A stretch of 55,317 nucleotides of DNA from NCBI GenBank assembly GCA_001310555.1, contig BAXO01000029.1, positions 1 to 55,317 of the forward strand, read 5' to 3'. Shown here in pieces: positions 47,769 to 55,317 of the stretch. The notes beneath the pieces were generated by a model that saw only the letters and a program-made list of their open reading frames with translations, was not told the origin of the DNA and did not search any database. The stretch's first letter is position 1. Every line of letters begins with the position of its first letter. A program made the translations under genes and the position numbers. This stretch comes from Bacillus sp. JCM 19058 (lineage in GTDB: Bacteria > Bacillota > Bacilli > Bacillales_H > Bacillaceae_D).

Positions 47769-49482
47769 TTAAAATAAGAAATAACGTTGTGCCATTGGAA
47801 GCTGGCTTAATGGTTCACAACGGATTAATTCACCGTTCACTTTGACTTCATATGTTTCGGGATTTACGTCTATAACAGGCGTTTCAGCATTTAATTTCAT
47901 ATCTTTTTTTTCCAATGTTCCGGCAGTTTTTACTATGCCGATTTGTTTATGCAAACCGAGGCGCTTCGGTATTGCATTATCTACAGCAATTTTAGGTAAA
48001 AAAAGTCATGCTAGTCAGCGCAGTAGTCTTACCATTAAAAGCGTACATCCGACGAGCATCATCGGCTGTGGCGTTGGAATGGAGGCGTTTGTATCACCCA
48101 TTTGGCATAAGCTGCAAGCCCGCCTTTAATGACAACTTCTGATTTAACCCCAAAAAACATCGGATCCCAAAGGATAATGTCTGCCAGCTTCCCCACCTCG
48201 ATTGAACCGATCTCGTGGCTTATACCATGAGCAATAGCCGGGTTGATTGTATATTTTGCAACAAAGCGTTTAGCTCTAAAATTATCATTGCCGTTCCCTT
48301 TGTCTTCCGGTAAGGCTCCCCGTTGTTTTTTCATTTTATCTGCCGTTTGCCATGTACGAATTACGACCTCTCCGACGCGACCCATTGCTTGAGAATCGGA
48401 TGACATGATACTTAAAATACCTAGATCATGCATGATATCTTCCGCAGCGATTGTTCCGGTCGGATCCTGGAATCAGCAAAGGCAACATCTTCAGGCACAT
48501 CATGTGACAGGTGATGGCAAACCATTAGCATATCTAAATGTTCATCGATCGTATTCGTCGTAAATGGCTTTGTCGGATTTGTCGATGCTGGCAATACGTT
48601 TTGGTATGCGGCCATTTTTAGCATATCCGGAGAATGGCCTCCTCCAGCGCCTTCAGTGTGAAAGGTATGAATGACCCTACCGTTAATTGCTCTTAGCGTA
48701 TCTTCGACGAATCCTGCTTCATTCAACGTATCAGAATGCAGTGCGACCTGAACGTCGTATTCATCAGCAGCACACAAACTTTGGTGAAGTGCTGAAGGAG
48801 TTGCCCCCCAGTCTTCATGGACCTTGAGCCCAATGACCCCTGCCCTGATTTGTTCGATAAGTGGTTCTTGTGTAGAAGCGCTACCTTTGCCTAACAGCCC
48901 AACATTGATCGGGAAATCTTCAACAGCTTCTAACATTTTATAAATATTCCATTCACCTGGAGTAACGCTTGTAGCCTTGGATCCTGCAGCAGGCCCAGTT
49001 CCCCCTCCAATCATTGTTGTTGTACCAGCGGCAAGTGCAACGTCAACTTGAGCAGGGCTAATAAAGTGGATATGAGTATCAATCGCTCCAGCTGTTGCGA
49101 TTAACCCTTCTCCGGCATAAACTTCTGTCCCAACCCCGATGACCATGTTCGGGTCAACGTCATTCATTGTGTCTGGGTTCCCAGCTTTTCCAATTCCGGC
49201 AATCCTTCCATCTTTTATGCCAATATCGGCTTTCACGATCCCGGAATAATCGATGATAACAACATTTGTTACTACAGCGTCAAGCACGCCTTCAAGTCGG
49301 GTTTGGGTACCGTTCTGCCCCATCCCTACACGTATTGACTTACCTCCGCCAAATACACCTTCATCCCCGTAATGCGTGTAATCCTTTTCGATCTCAATCC
49401 AAAGGTCAGTATCGGCAAGGCGTACCTTGTCACCGACAGTTGGTCCATACATCGTTGCATAGCGTTCTCTGGAGATTTTCAT
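47769..49482 (-). CDS. ureC: Urease alpha subunit, three frameshifts
   Basis: The catalytic subunit, about 570 residues. It opens [19 protein letters not shown]. The nickel ligands and active-site residues are visible: [11 protein letters not shown] (two His), GLKVHEDWG (carbamylated Lys), [28 protein letters not shown] and [19 protein letters not shown], the mobile flap His, followed by RIRPE. Shifts lie near 48465, near 48045 and at a T run near 48000. After them it continues [36 protein letters not shown] and [13 protein letters not shown] to [22 protein letters not shown] overlaps the ureB stop as ATGA. Hydrolyses urea to ammonia and carbamate in the cytosol. Confidence 0.95.
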
Positions 49483-49847
49483 TCAACATCAACTCCTTTA
49501 AACCCTGATTTATCAGCCTTTTTAATAATCTTTTCCTTATTGCTGATCGAACCGTTAGTTAGATTATTTAGACCATAAACATTTTGTCGTCCACTAATAT
49601 CGATTAACTCTACTTCTTTTTCCTCCCCGGGTTCAAACCGCACGGCCGTGCCTGCAGGAATGTTTAACTGCATACCGACCGTTTCTTTACGAGGAAATTC
49701 CAAATATTTGTTTACTTCGATGAAGTGATAATGAGAACCGACTTGAATCGGGCGGTCTCCGGTATTTGCAACACGGATACTCTTCGTGTTTCTTCCAGCA
49801 TTAATTTCAATATCACCACTGGCAACCTTATATTCACCAGGTATCAA
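49479..49847 (-). CDS. ureB: Urease beta subunit
   Basis: Intact, 122 residues. TTG start at 49847 after AAAGGAGGC; the TTG overlaps the ureA stop as TTGA. It reads [19 protein letters not shown], then [19 protein letters not shown] (the highly conserved GSHYHF), [19 protein letters not shown] and [19 protein letters not shown]. It ends with a Lys-rich tail ([14 protein letters not shown]), as in many Bacillaceae UreB. Forms the trimer of trimers with UreA and UreC. Confidence 0.95.
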   Translation of the reverse strand: MIPGEYKVASGDIEINAGRNTKSIRVANTGDRPIQVGSHYHFIEVNKYLEFPRKETVGMQLNIPAGTAVRFEPGEEKEVELIDISGRQNVYGLNNLTNGSISNKEKIIKKADKSGFKGVDVE

Positions 49848-50185
49848 TTGAGTTGCCTCCTTTTTTTTATTGATTTCATTGTATTAATGATAGGTGCATG
49901 GACGGTTACAAGTTTTGTACCATCAGGGAAAGTTGCCTCCACTTGTACATCTTTAACCATTTCGGGGACACCTTCCATAACATCGTCCAGTGTCAATACC
50001 TGCTTGCCTTCGCTCATCAACTGGGCGACCGTTTTTCCCTCTCTCGCACCTTCTAAAATAAAACGACTGATAAGAGCCACTGCTTCTGGATAATTTAATT
50101 TCAATCCTTTTTCTTTACGCATTAAGGCGAGTTCACCGGCAAAATATAACATCAATTTTTCTTGTTCAACCGGGTTTAGCTTCAC
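49844..50185 (-). CDS. ureA: Urease gamma subunit
   Basis: 113 residues with a GTG start at 50185 (AAAGAGGTGG upstream). It reads [38 protein letters not shown] and [19 protein letters not shown], then [19 protein letters not shown] and VTVHAPI, all UreA landmarks. The usual protein ends a few residues after VTVHxPI; here a tail [14 protein letters not shown] follows up to the ureB start. The tail also codes the ribosome site of ureB, so a frame error in the A run is possible. First gene of the operon. Confidence 0.95.
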   Translation of the reverse strand: MKLNPVEQEKLMLYFAGELALMRKEKGLKLNYPEAVALISRFILEGAREGKTVAQLMSEGKQVLTLDDVMEGVPEMVKDVQVEATFPDGTKLVTVHAPIINTMKSIKKRRQLN

Positions 50186-50265
50186 GTAGTTCCACCTCTT
50201 TCAAAATTTAAAGAACTGATAACTGAACATTTTGATTTAAGAGATACTTTAGTAATTCAATATAT

Positions 50266-50287
50266 AGATCGGGCCCGATCTTTTTTC
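50266..50287 (+). promoter_or_regulatory. Perfect 16-bp palindrome upstream of the urease operon
   Basis: AGATCGGGCCCGATCT (50266-50281) has full two-fold symmetry without a spacer, followed on the plus strand by TTTTTT. It lies 81 bases upstream of the ureA start. Either an operator (a symmetric site for a dimeric regulator) or a terminator on the plus strand. Confidence 0.5.
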
Positions 50288-50903
50288 CAAACTATAGTGG
50301 ACGATATCAGCCATTATGATCATATCCTTCTCAAAATAAACATGTATCGTCTGAATGAAAAAAAAGCGTCTTTGAACGTATGTTCGCCAAAAAAAGCGAA
50401 ACTAAGTACAATGACATAGTAACCTCTTAATTTAAACCGATTTAGTCTTATAGTTTGGACGAATTGGAATATCACCGCCAACTACAGGGCTGTAGTGGAG
50501 TGAATATGCTGATAAAGGAAGGAAATATAGTTGTCATCGCCGAGGATGGTGATGACTATCGAATTATAGCATAACTTGTAGAAGTAATAAAGAATTATTT
50601 TAGAATATTTTTTTTGCACAGTCCATCTCTACCATATAAACAATATTTTAGTTTAATTAAAGAGATTGATACACATGCAGAAAACAGTTTGGTTATTGGC
50701 ATAATCAAATCAGACAAACCCCCACCCCTACATTGGCTTTTAAGTAATAGAAGTTGAACATAATCTAAAAGCGTTCGAGTTATAGAAGAATCCCCCTCGG
50801 GAACCAGGGGGAGCTTATTGAAGCTTTACACTCGGAATAGCATGCTACGTTATATTTCGAATGACGGATGATGGTTATCCCCTTATGGACTACCCCGATC
50901 GTT
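50288..50903. other. Intergenic region upstream of urease
   Basis: Mostly AT-rich without a coherent protein. A short plus-strand frame from the ATG at 50507 reads MLIKEGNIVVIAEDGDDYR and stops within 22 codons; probably chance. A hairpin TCCCCCT / AGGGGGA at 50791-50812 (loop of eight) lies 90 bases past the SnoaL-like gene stop and may end it. Confidence 0.35.
50791..50812 (-). terminator. Hairpin downstream of the SnoaL-like gene
   Basis: Perfect 7-bp stem TCCCCCT / AGGGGGA with loop CGGGAACC. On the minus strand it is followed by TTCTTCT, a weak T-rich tail. Confidence 0.45.
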
Positions 50904-51275
50904 TTAAGTGATAAAAGTATTTTGATCATAAGTCAGAAGCCAATGCCCATTTTCATTGACAAACACTAGATGAAGATAATAGTCTTGGTGGTACGGTAAT
51001 CCTTCTGAATCCAAGTCATCATAATGAATAAGTAATACAGCAAAAGACATTTCTGACGTCTCCACTGTTTTGACAACTTCATAAGATAGCTTCCAATCAC
51101 GATCCGCAAACCAGTCCCGATTAAATTGGACAAATTCATCACGGGTTTGAATAAGCTTACCATTGGGTAAGACTAATGTGATGTTGGTCGCATGAATCGT
51201 ATCTTCATAGCTTACTAAGTCCTTTTCAATGATAGCTTGCATATGCCGTTGTAAGGAACGGTTAAAATCACCCAT
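50904..51275 (-). CDS. SnoaL/NTF2-like protein
   Basis: Intact, 123 residues, ATG at 51275 after AAGGAGGA. It reads MGDFNRSLQRHMQAIIEKD, then YEDTIHATNITLVLPNGKL, VQFNRDWFADRDWKLSYEV and DYYLHLVFVNENGHWLLTY. This alternation of a helical pair with a curved beta-sheet is the NTF2-like fold (DUF4440/SnoaL). The pocket carries a W-F-D-W pattern. Such proteins are small enzymes or binding partners, and no specific role can be given. Confidence 0.75.
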   Translation of the reverse strand: MGDFNRSLQRHMQAIIEKDLVSYEDTIHATNITLVLPNGKLIQTRDEFVQFNRDWFADRDWKLSYEVVKTVETSEMSFAVLLIHYDDLDSEGLPYHQDYYLHLVFVNENGHWLLTYDQNTFIT

Positions 51276-51406
51276 AATATTTCCTCCTTGAGTTCACTTC
51301 GGATTTAACAGCGAATGTTCCTTCAATCTTAAACTACTACTAAATAATTCGAGATTCGGGCGAGTTTTCCTTTTTCGAATAGCGTTAGAATGGATTTACC
51401 CCATAT

Positions 51407-51442
51407 AAAAAGGTGAACCCCTATCTCATGGATCACCTTTTT
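51407..51442. terminator. Bidirectional intrinsic terminator
   Basis: AAAAAGGTGA (51407-51416) and TCACCTTTTT (51433-51442) pair perfectly, with a 16-base loop. It lies upstream of the SnoaL-like gene (start 51275) and downstream of the CPBP gene (stop 51638) on the minus strand, 195 bases past that stop. Confidence 0.75.
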
Positions 51443-51637
51443 AACCTATCAGCCACTTATTTAGCGCGCTGTTCCTTAAAAACATTTCGCACAAATTTGC
51501 ACCAATGCTAAACCTATTGTTCTATAAAGAAATGATGAATAGATTCAACTATAAAAACACGGCCTCATCAAATGGTCGTTCGGGGGTATTCAGTTAATTT
51601 GCTAACCAACCTTTAACGTTGTTGAGAATAAGGTTTT

Positions 51638-52492
51638 TTAGGTGCGCTTATTTTTTCTTTTATCGATCAACAACAAAACTGACAATATGGCCACACTAAA
51701 TACCACTATAAACAGAAATGATAAGTATAGATTCATGAATCCTCCAAACACCTCATCAAACTTTAACAGAGCAGCATCTGGGTCATACATGCCGCCACTA
51801 GAAATGTATCTAGCCACTTCAAGATAAACAACATGGAAGATAATACTCATCCATAGTGTTCCAGTATATTTTCTATATAGCTGTAGCGCTATACCAAAAG
51901 TGAAGAGCAAAATAAAATAATCTATAGTTAGTCCAAACGGCTCACTAAACAATATTGACGACAATGCCATCACCACAACCGGCACACAGATGAAGATTAG
52001 CGGTTGCAGAATCAACGAGATGTTAAAGCGAAATTTCTTATTCAATTCTTCAAATATTAGTCCACGGATAAAAATTTCTTCTGGAAATGCCTCATACATA
52101 AATGCTGTTATCGAATTGATTAAAATGGAAATAATAACATTTGTCGTAAGGTTTAAGCTAACATTTTCAATGCCGCCAAATAAGTAAGCTGTTAAAATTC
52201 CTGATCCGAGCAAAATAAAAGGCAACGCAATTCCGACGATCAGCTTAGATGGTGAATGTACATGCTTCAAGCCAATATTTTTAAACACGTCTGGATTTTT
52301 TCTTTTCAGTATGTAAAGGACAACAAGCGTTAACCCAGTAAAAATAACTCCTTGTAAAAGCATAGCTCCCTGTCGATCCATCACTTGATTTTCTAACAAG
52401 TATCGTCCGACATGACTCGATACAAAGAGAAATAATGATACGAGTACAAAATACAAAAGCAACCGACTAAAACTGAATTTTGACGAATTCAA
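51638..52492 (-). CDS. CPBP-family intramembrane glutamic endopeptidase
   Basis: Intact, 284 residues with eight membrane segments. ATG at 52492; the spacer upstream has no strong AGGAGG but AAAGGAGC is present. The active-site motif is FPEEIFIRG with Glu138-Glu139 and Arg143, and the metal-like His is His220 in MSIIFHVVYLEVA. These proteases (CAAX-processing/bacteriocin-processing family, Abi) cleave inside membranes; in bacilli members act in signalling and bacteriocin self-immunity. The C-terminus is Lys-Arg rich (DKRKNKRT). No bacteriocin gene adjoins it. Confidence 0.85.
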   Translation of the reverse strand: MNSSKFSFSRLLLYFVLVSLFLFVSSHVGRYLLENQVMDRQGAMLLQGVIFTGLTLVVLYILKRKNPDVFKNIGLKHVHSPSKLIVGIALPFILLGSGILTAYLFGGIENVSLNLTTNVIISILINSITAFMYEAFPEEIFIRGLIFEELNKKFRFNISLILQPLIFICVPVVVMALSSILFSEPFGLTIDYFILLFTFGIALQLYRKYTGTLWMSIIFHVVYLEVARYISSGGMYDPDAALLKFDEVFGGFMNLYLSFLFIVVFSVAILSVLLLIDKRKNKRT

Positions 52493-53063
52493 TGGAATGC
52501 TCCTTTATTAGTTGTTTTTTTAGTAACAAAACTTCAATGGTTTAAAATACTATTATCAAGCGACACACCCATAATATGATAAGTATACGTATGAAAAAAA
52601 TACACCGATTATGTGTCGGGCTCCTCCGCTACGCTAGAACTAAAAAAAGCACAGCAAATAAATGTTCTATACTCCATTTATGCTTTTGATTCGAATGCTC
52701 CAAATGCTAAAGATATAAAGTCATTGATAGATCGGGCTTTCTTCTACATGATCTCCTCTGTCCGGATCCCGAATTTCTAAAAACAATAGCCATTTAAAAT
52801 AATACTGTTTGTAGCGTCGGTATTTTCTAATCCTTCATAATTTATCACCTCAATAGAATATTTAGTATTGTTTATTTATTACGTATCTACCAAGGTTATA
52901 GTTTCAATTTTTTAAAACGTTAGTATGCAATTAAGAACAACCCTACATGATCCTTTACGCTGCCAACCCTTCACTAAACCTTGTTCAACTCATGATCGGG
53001 ACAATGTAGTATACAGCCCCCTATAACTAAATTGAGCTTGAGTTTAACAAGCCAAACAAAAAA
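52493..53063. other. Intergenic region, nothing recognised
   Basis: Spans 570 bases of AT-rich sequence without a coherent frame. It carries the promoter region of the CPBP gene near its left end, where no -35/-10 pair stands out. Confidence 0.3.
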
Positions 53064-53100
53064 TCGATTTCCCGAGCGATCGGGAATTCGACTTTTTTTC
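53064..53100. terminator. Strong bidirectional terminator
   Basis: TCGATTTCCCGA (53064-53075) pairs with TCGGGAATTCGA (53080-53091) with one mismatch and loop GCGA. T runs follow on both strands (TTTTTTT on plus, ATTTTTTG on minus). It lies 70 bases past the MerR stop. Confidence 0.85.
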
Positions 53101-53168
53101 ACTGAAACAAGCGTGTCTAAGTTTGTATACTAAGAAATGCATTCCTTTTTTTTGAAGAGGCGCATTGT

Positions 53169-53922
53169 TCAAATGATATTCTGATGGTGCTTTACAATAG
53201 CTTCCAGGTAACCTTCTGCTTCAAATATAAGCTGCCGTTCTCCATAATCCCATTGCTCTCGATTTTTATCGACTGCTAAAAAGGCAGCAAGGATCTGCTC
53301 ATCCCCATTTGTCACTTTTTGAATCATCGCCTTCCATTTTTCTGCTAATGAGGCAGCTAAAGTCGATTCAATTGGAACATTTGATGCCTTATATGCAGCA
53401 GCATGTAAACATAATTTTCTAAATGTATTGTAAAAATCTAAAGCCAATTGTTCAGATGTGAAGACTTTTTGGAATATTTCCAAGTCTTCTTCTCGAAATT
53501 TGTACTCTTTCCAAGTTGACATATTGACTTCATTCAGGGAATGCAAAAGATGTGATAGCAACTCCCATGGAGCCTCGTAACCGTTTTTTATCAACTCTTG
53601 AGCAACATTAATCCCATCTAGCTTAGCTTGTATACTCTCTTTTTGAGAATAGAGAACAGACTCCTGGAATTCAAGAACCTTTGTTACTTCCTCATTTTCT
53701 GTACCAGTATTTATATGCTTTTTGATCTTTTTTTAATGAATAGCCGATCGCTTTATAAAAAGTAATCTGTTCAAGTAAATAGAGCTGTTTTTCAGAATAA
53801 ACCCTGTGCCCTCGTTCATTTCTTTCTGCCTTTAAAATTCCTTTATTGTCATAATACTGGATCGTTCGAGGCGTTAATCCTGATAGCTTACTAATTTCTT
53901 TAACAGAATAGTTTCTACCCAT
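53169..53922 (-). CDS. MerR-family regulator, TipA-like (second), one frameshift
   Basis: The N-terminus is MGRNYSVKEISKLSGLTPR then TIQYYDNKGILKAERNERG and HRVYSEKQLYLLEQITFY, a MerR winged helix. A run of eight T (53728-53735) shifts the frame after IGYSLKK. A coiled coil (TKVLEFQESVLYSQKES) joins to the effector domain: GYEAPWELLSHLLHSLNEV and WDYGERQLIFEAEGYL. The effector part is related to TipAS but is more divergent than the first one. About 250 residues. It starts 11 bases after the alpha/beta hydrolase stop, so the two share one transcript and probably one signal. Confidence 0.82.
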
Positions 53923-53933
53923 AATCTCATCCC

Positions 53934-54918
53934 TTAATCAAATTGTTCTAAAAAAGCTTCGATCGTTTGTGTTAACTCTTCAGGATACTCCCCATTGATT
54001 GCATGAGAGGCATCATCAAAGAGCTCCATCTTACTAGTTGGATTTTTCAAGTTTTCTACACCGGTTTGAAATGCCTTGTCGGAATGATGCATCGTCGATT
54101 CTCCAGCCAAAATACCGAGAACCGGCATCTCTAGTTCGGCCAACTGTTCCGCATTGATTTCTTCAGGCATTGGAAGTTTACTTTTGAATGTCCGCATTCC
54201 CGTTTCGATCAATTTGGCAGTCGGCTCACTATCATCAACTTCCGCGCCACCAGAAATATAGCTTAGCATACTTTCCCTTATAGGTTTTGGCACAATCGGA
54301 ATTGATGCTGGAATCGATGCTAAAATCATTTTAAGTGGAATAGGGCCAAATACGTAAACCGGTTCTACTAATATGAGTGATTGAACTTTTTCTGGGTACT
54401 TGATTGCTAAATTCGCCGCACTCCATCCACCAAATGACAACCCTAATAAGTTGATATCCTCTTCCGGCAGTTGTTCTAACACTTGCTTTAACCAAAGAGC
54501 TTGATCTGTGGAAGTTTCTATACGTTTTGTTTCTATGCTTAACCCTGGCTCACCTATTAAATCAATAGTGTAAATAGGCCGATGTTTTAGAAAATCATCT
54601 AGGTTTGCTTCCCACATCGGTGAAGCAGACCCTTTTCCAGGTAGGAGCAACATCGGTGTTATATCTGGTGTGTCTTGTTCTTGAAACTTGTAGAGCTGCA
54701 CTTCGCCAAAGTCAGTGCTGAGCATTTTTGATTCTACAGGCTGTGGTAAATGACTCATCGCTTCCTGATACGAATTGACGTATTCTTCCTTACCTTCATT
54801 TGAAACAAAGCTACTCATTGAACCATCATCATTGAAAAGAAATCCGATGGTGGACAGTACTACTAATATACCTACTAGAAGAGTAGCTATAATAATCCAT
54901 GTTTTTTTTCTTCTTCAT
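53934..54918 (-). CDS. Membrane-anchored alpha/beta hydrolase, one frameshift
   Basis: ATG at 54918 after AAAGGAGGATT. A run of A (54903-54910 region) shifts the frame; the repaired N-terminus is MKKKK, then TWIIIATLLVGILVVLSTI, a single membrane anchor facing outwards. The catalytic part has TPMLLLPGKGSASPMWEAN (oxyanion loop), INLLGLSFGGWSAANLAIK (nucleophile Ser), VLGILAGESTMHHSD (acid) and LFDDASHAINGEYPEEL (His). About 327 residues. The product is an outward-facing esterase or lipase-like hydrolase. It is in an operon with a MerR regulator and under a MerR-like promoter. Confidence 0.82.
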
Positions 54919-54944
54919 TTTAATATAATCCTCCTTTTACTTCC

Positions 54945-54975
54945 ACTCTATACTATTACGTAACGTAATACGCAA
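54945..54975 (-). promoter_or_regulatory. MerR-like promoter of the hydrolase operon
   Basis: TTGCGT (54970-54975) and TAGAGT (54945-54950) with a 19-base spacer; TATAGA at a 17-base spacing is also possible. The spacer holds the perfect dyad ATTACG-TTA-CGTAAT, with the core ACGTTACGT. The start codon lies 27 bases downstream. Confidence 0.6.
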
Positions 54976-55071
54976 TAGTTAAAAGGAATTATCTGACACT
55001 CTATTAGGGATCTGCCAGCGAAGCTACTAGCAGGAGTAAAGGAAATAAATTGCTCAAGCGGAACGTTAAAT

Positions 55072-55107
55072 AGCCTCATTTTCCCTTAAATGCTAGGAAA
55101 CGAGGCT
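55072..55107 (-). terminator. Hairpin after the terminal small gene
   Basis: AGCCTCATTTTCC (55072-55084) pairs with GGAAACGAGGCT (55096-55107), with one bulge and one mismatch. On the minus strand it is followed by ATTTAA. It directly follows the stop of the small membrane protein at 55108. Confidence 0.6.
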
Positions 55108-55285
55108 TTAGAGAAGTTCTCTCATTCCGATGTACACCAGAATGGCGGCCAAAAGAAAAATTGGAACGCCGTTAAATATTTCATAAGATAAAGTTGAACA
55201 TTTTCACACTATTTTTCGAACCCTTTAAGATTTAAAGTAAAAAAACTTATGGTTTAGCCCAAATCAAATATAAATAGCCTGCCAA
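55108..55285 (-). CDS. Small membrane protein, frameshifted
   Basis: A TTG at 55285 with AAGGAGGAGCG upstream reads LAGYLYLIWAKP. After shifts near 55255 and 55210 the frame is ILSYEIFNGVPIFLLAAIL then VYIGMRELL and a stop at 55108. About 58 residues, with two hydrophobic segments and a Lys/Arg-rich middle. I do not recognise the family. It may extend beyond the window if the TTG is not the true start. Confidence 0.45.
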
Positions 55286-55317
55286 GTAACGCTCCTCCTT
55301 AATAAGATTTAAATCAG

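Noticed and set aside
1..55317. CRISPR arrays, tRNA/rRNA genes, complete insertion sequences, integrases, toxin-antitoxin pairs
   Set aside because: No regularly spaced repeats, no conserved tRNA or rRNA words, no transposase or integrase motifs were found by reading both strands; a tool-based search could still find small RNA genes.

Overview
The window looks like chromosomal DNA of a low-GC, Gram-positive, Bacillaceae-type bacterium, probably of the alkaliphile-rich Shouchella/Alkalihalobacillus kind. Reasons: strong AGGAGG-type ribosome binding sites, TTG and GTG starts, T-rich intrinsic terminators, Bacillus-style families (DUF817, DUF4256, TipA/Mta-like MerR regulators, NIPSNAP, maltose O-acetyltransferase), a FIMAH-type C-terminal domain, and a urease operon followed by a nickel-type ABC transporter. 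The genus is inferred from protein resemblance by eye only. I saw no rRNA, tRNA, CRISPR array or complete insertion sequence.

A property of the whole window governs how it must be read. Most genes are broken by one or more single-base frameshifts, and many of these sit in runs of 6-8 A or T. In most cases the next frame continues the same protein family exactly. I read these mainly as indel errors of the sequence, so I annotate them as full-length reconstructed genes. True remnants (missing whole domains) are called pseudogenes.

Layout. 1-7.7 kb: a RidA-like fragment at the edge, a LysR remnant, class D sortase, a DUF817 membrane protein coupled to maltose acetyltransferase, a glyoxalase, an SDR, a TatD-like hydrolase, a nitroreductase, then on the plus strand an ECF sigma factor with a stub where its anti-sigma factor should be, and a TPR protein. 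7.8-14.6 kb (minus strand): a carbohydrate locus consisting of a very large secreted right-handed beta-helix enzyme followed by a solute-binding lipoprotein and two sugar-type permeases, with no ATPase; a perfect 12-bp hairpin separates the binding protein from the permeases. 15-20 kb: MFS transporter with a coupled small ORF, DUF4256, arylamine N-acetyltransferase, FMN reductase. 20-24 kb: a decayed stretch with a truncated FAD oxidoreductase, a partial second copy of its 5' end, a TetR tail, a glyoxalase and an AraC regulator. 24-29 kb: a UvrA-like ATPase with an unusual long C-terminal extension, followed by a TipA/Mta-like MerR regulator whose promoter has the 19-bp spacer typical of MerR control, and an ArsR regulator with a clear operator. 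29-39.5 kb: scattered single genes (nucleotidyltransferase, three Nudix hydrolases, TauE/SafE exporter, DUF998, ROK fructokinase, two methyltransferases, alpha/beta hydrolase), plus one long imperfect-palindrome repeat element.

40-50.2 kb (minus strand): ureA-B-C-E-F-G-D, then a nickel/peptide-type ABC importer (binding lipoprotein, two permeases, and a single polypeptide carrying both ATPase domains). UreABC form the urea-splitting enzyme, UreEFGD insert nickel, and the transporter plausibly supplies the metal. 50.9-55.3 kb: a SnoaL-like protein, a CPBP membrane protease, a membrane-anchored alpha/beta hydrolase in an operon with a second TipA-like MerR regulator, and a small membrane protein.

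The parts most worth experimental attention are the extended UvrA-like ATPase with its MerR partner, the beta-helix/ABC locus, and the shared ACGTTRCGT operator core in front of the two MerR units.
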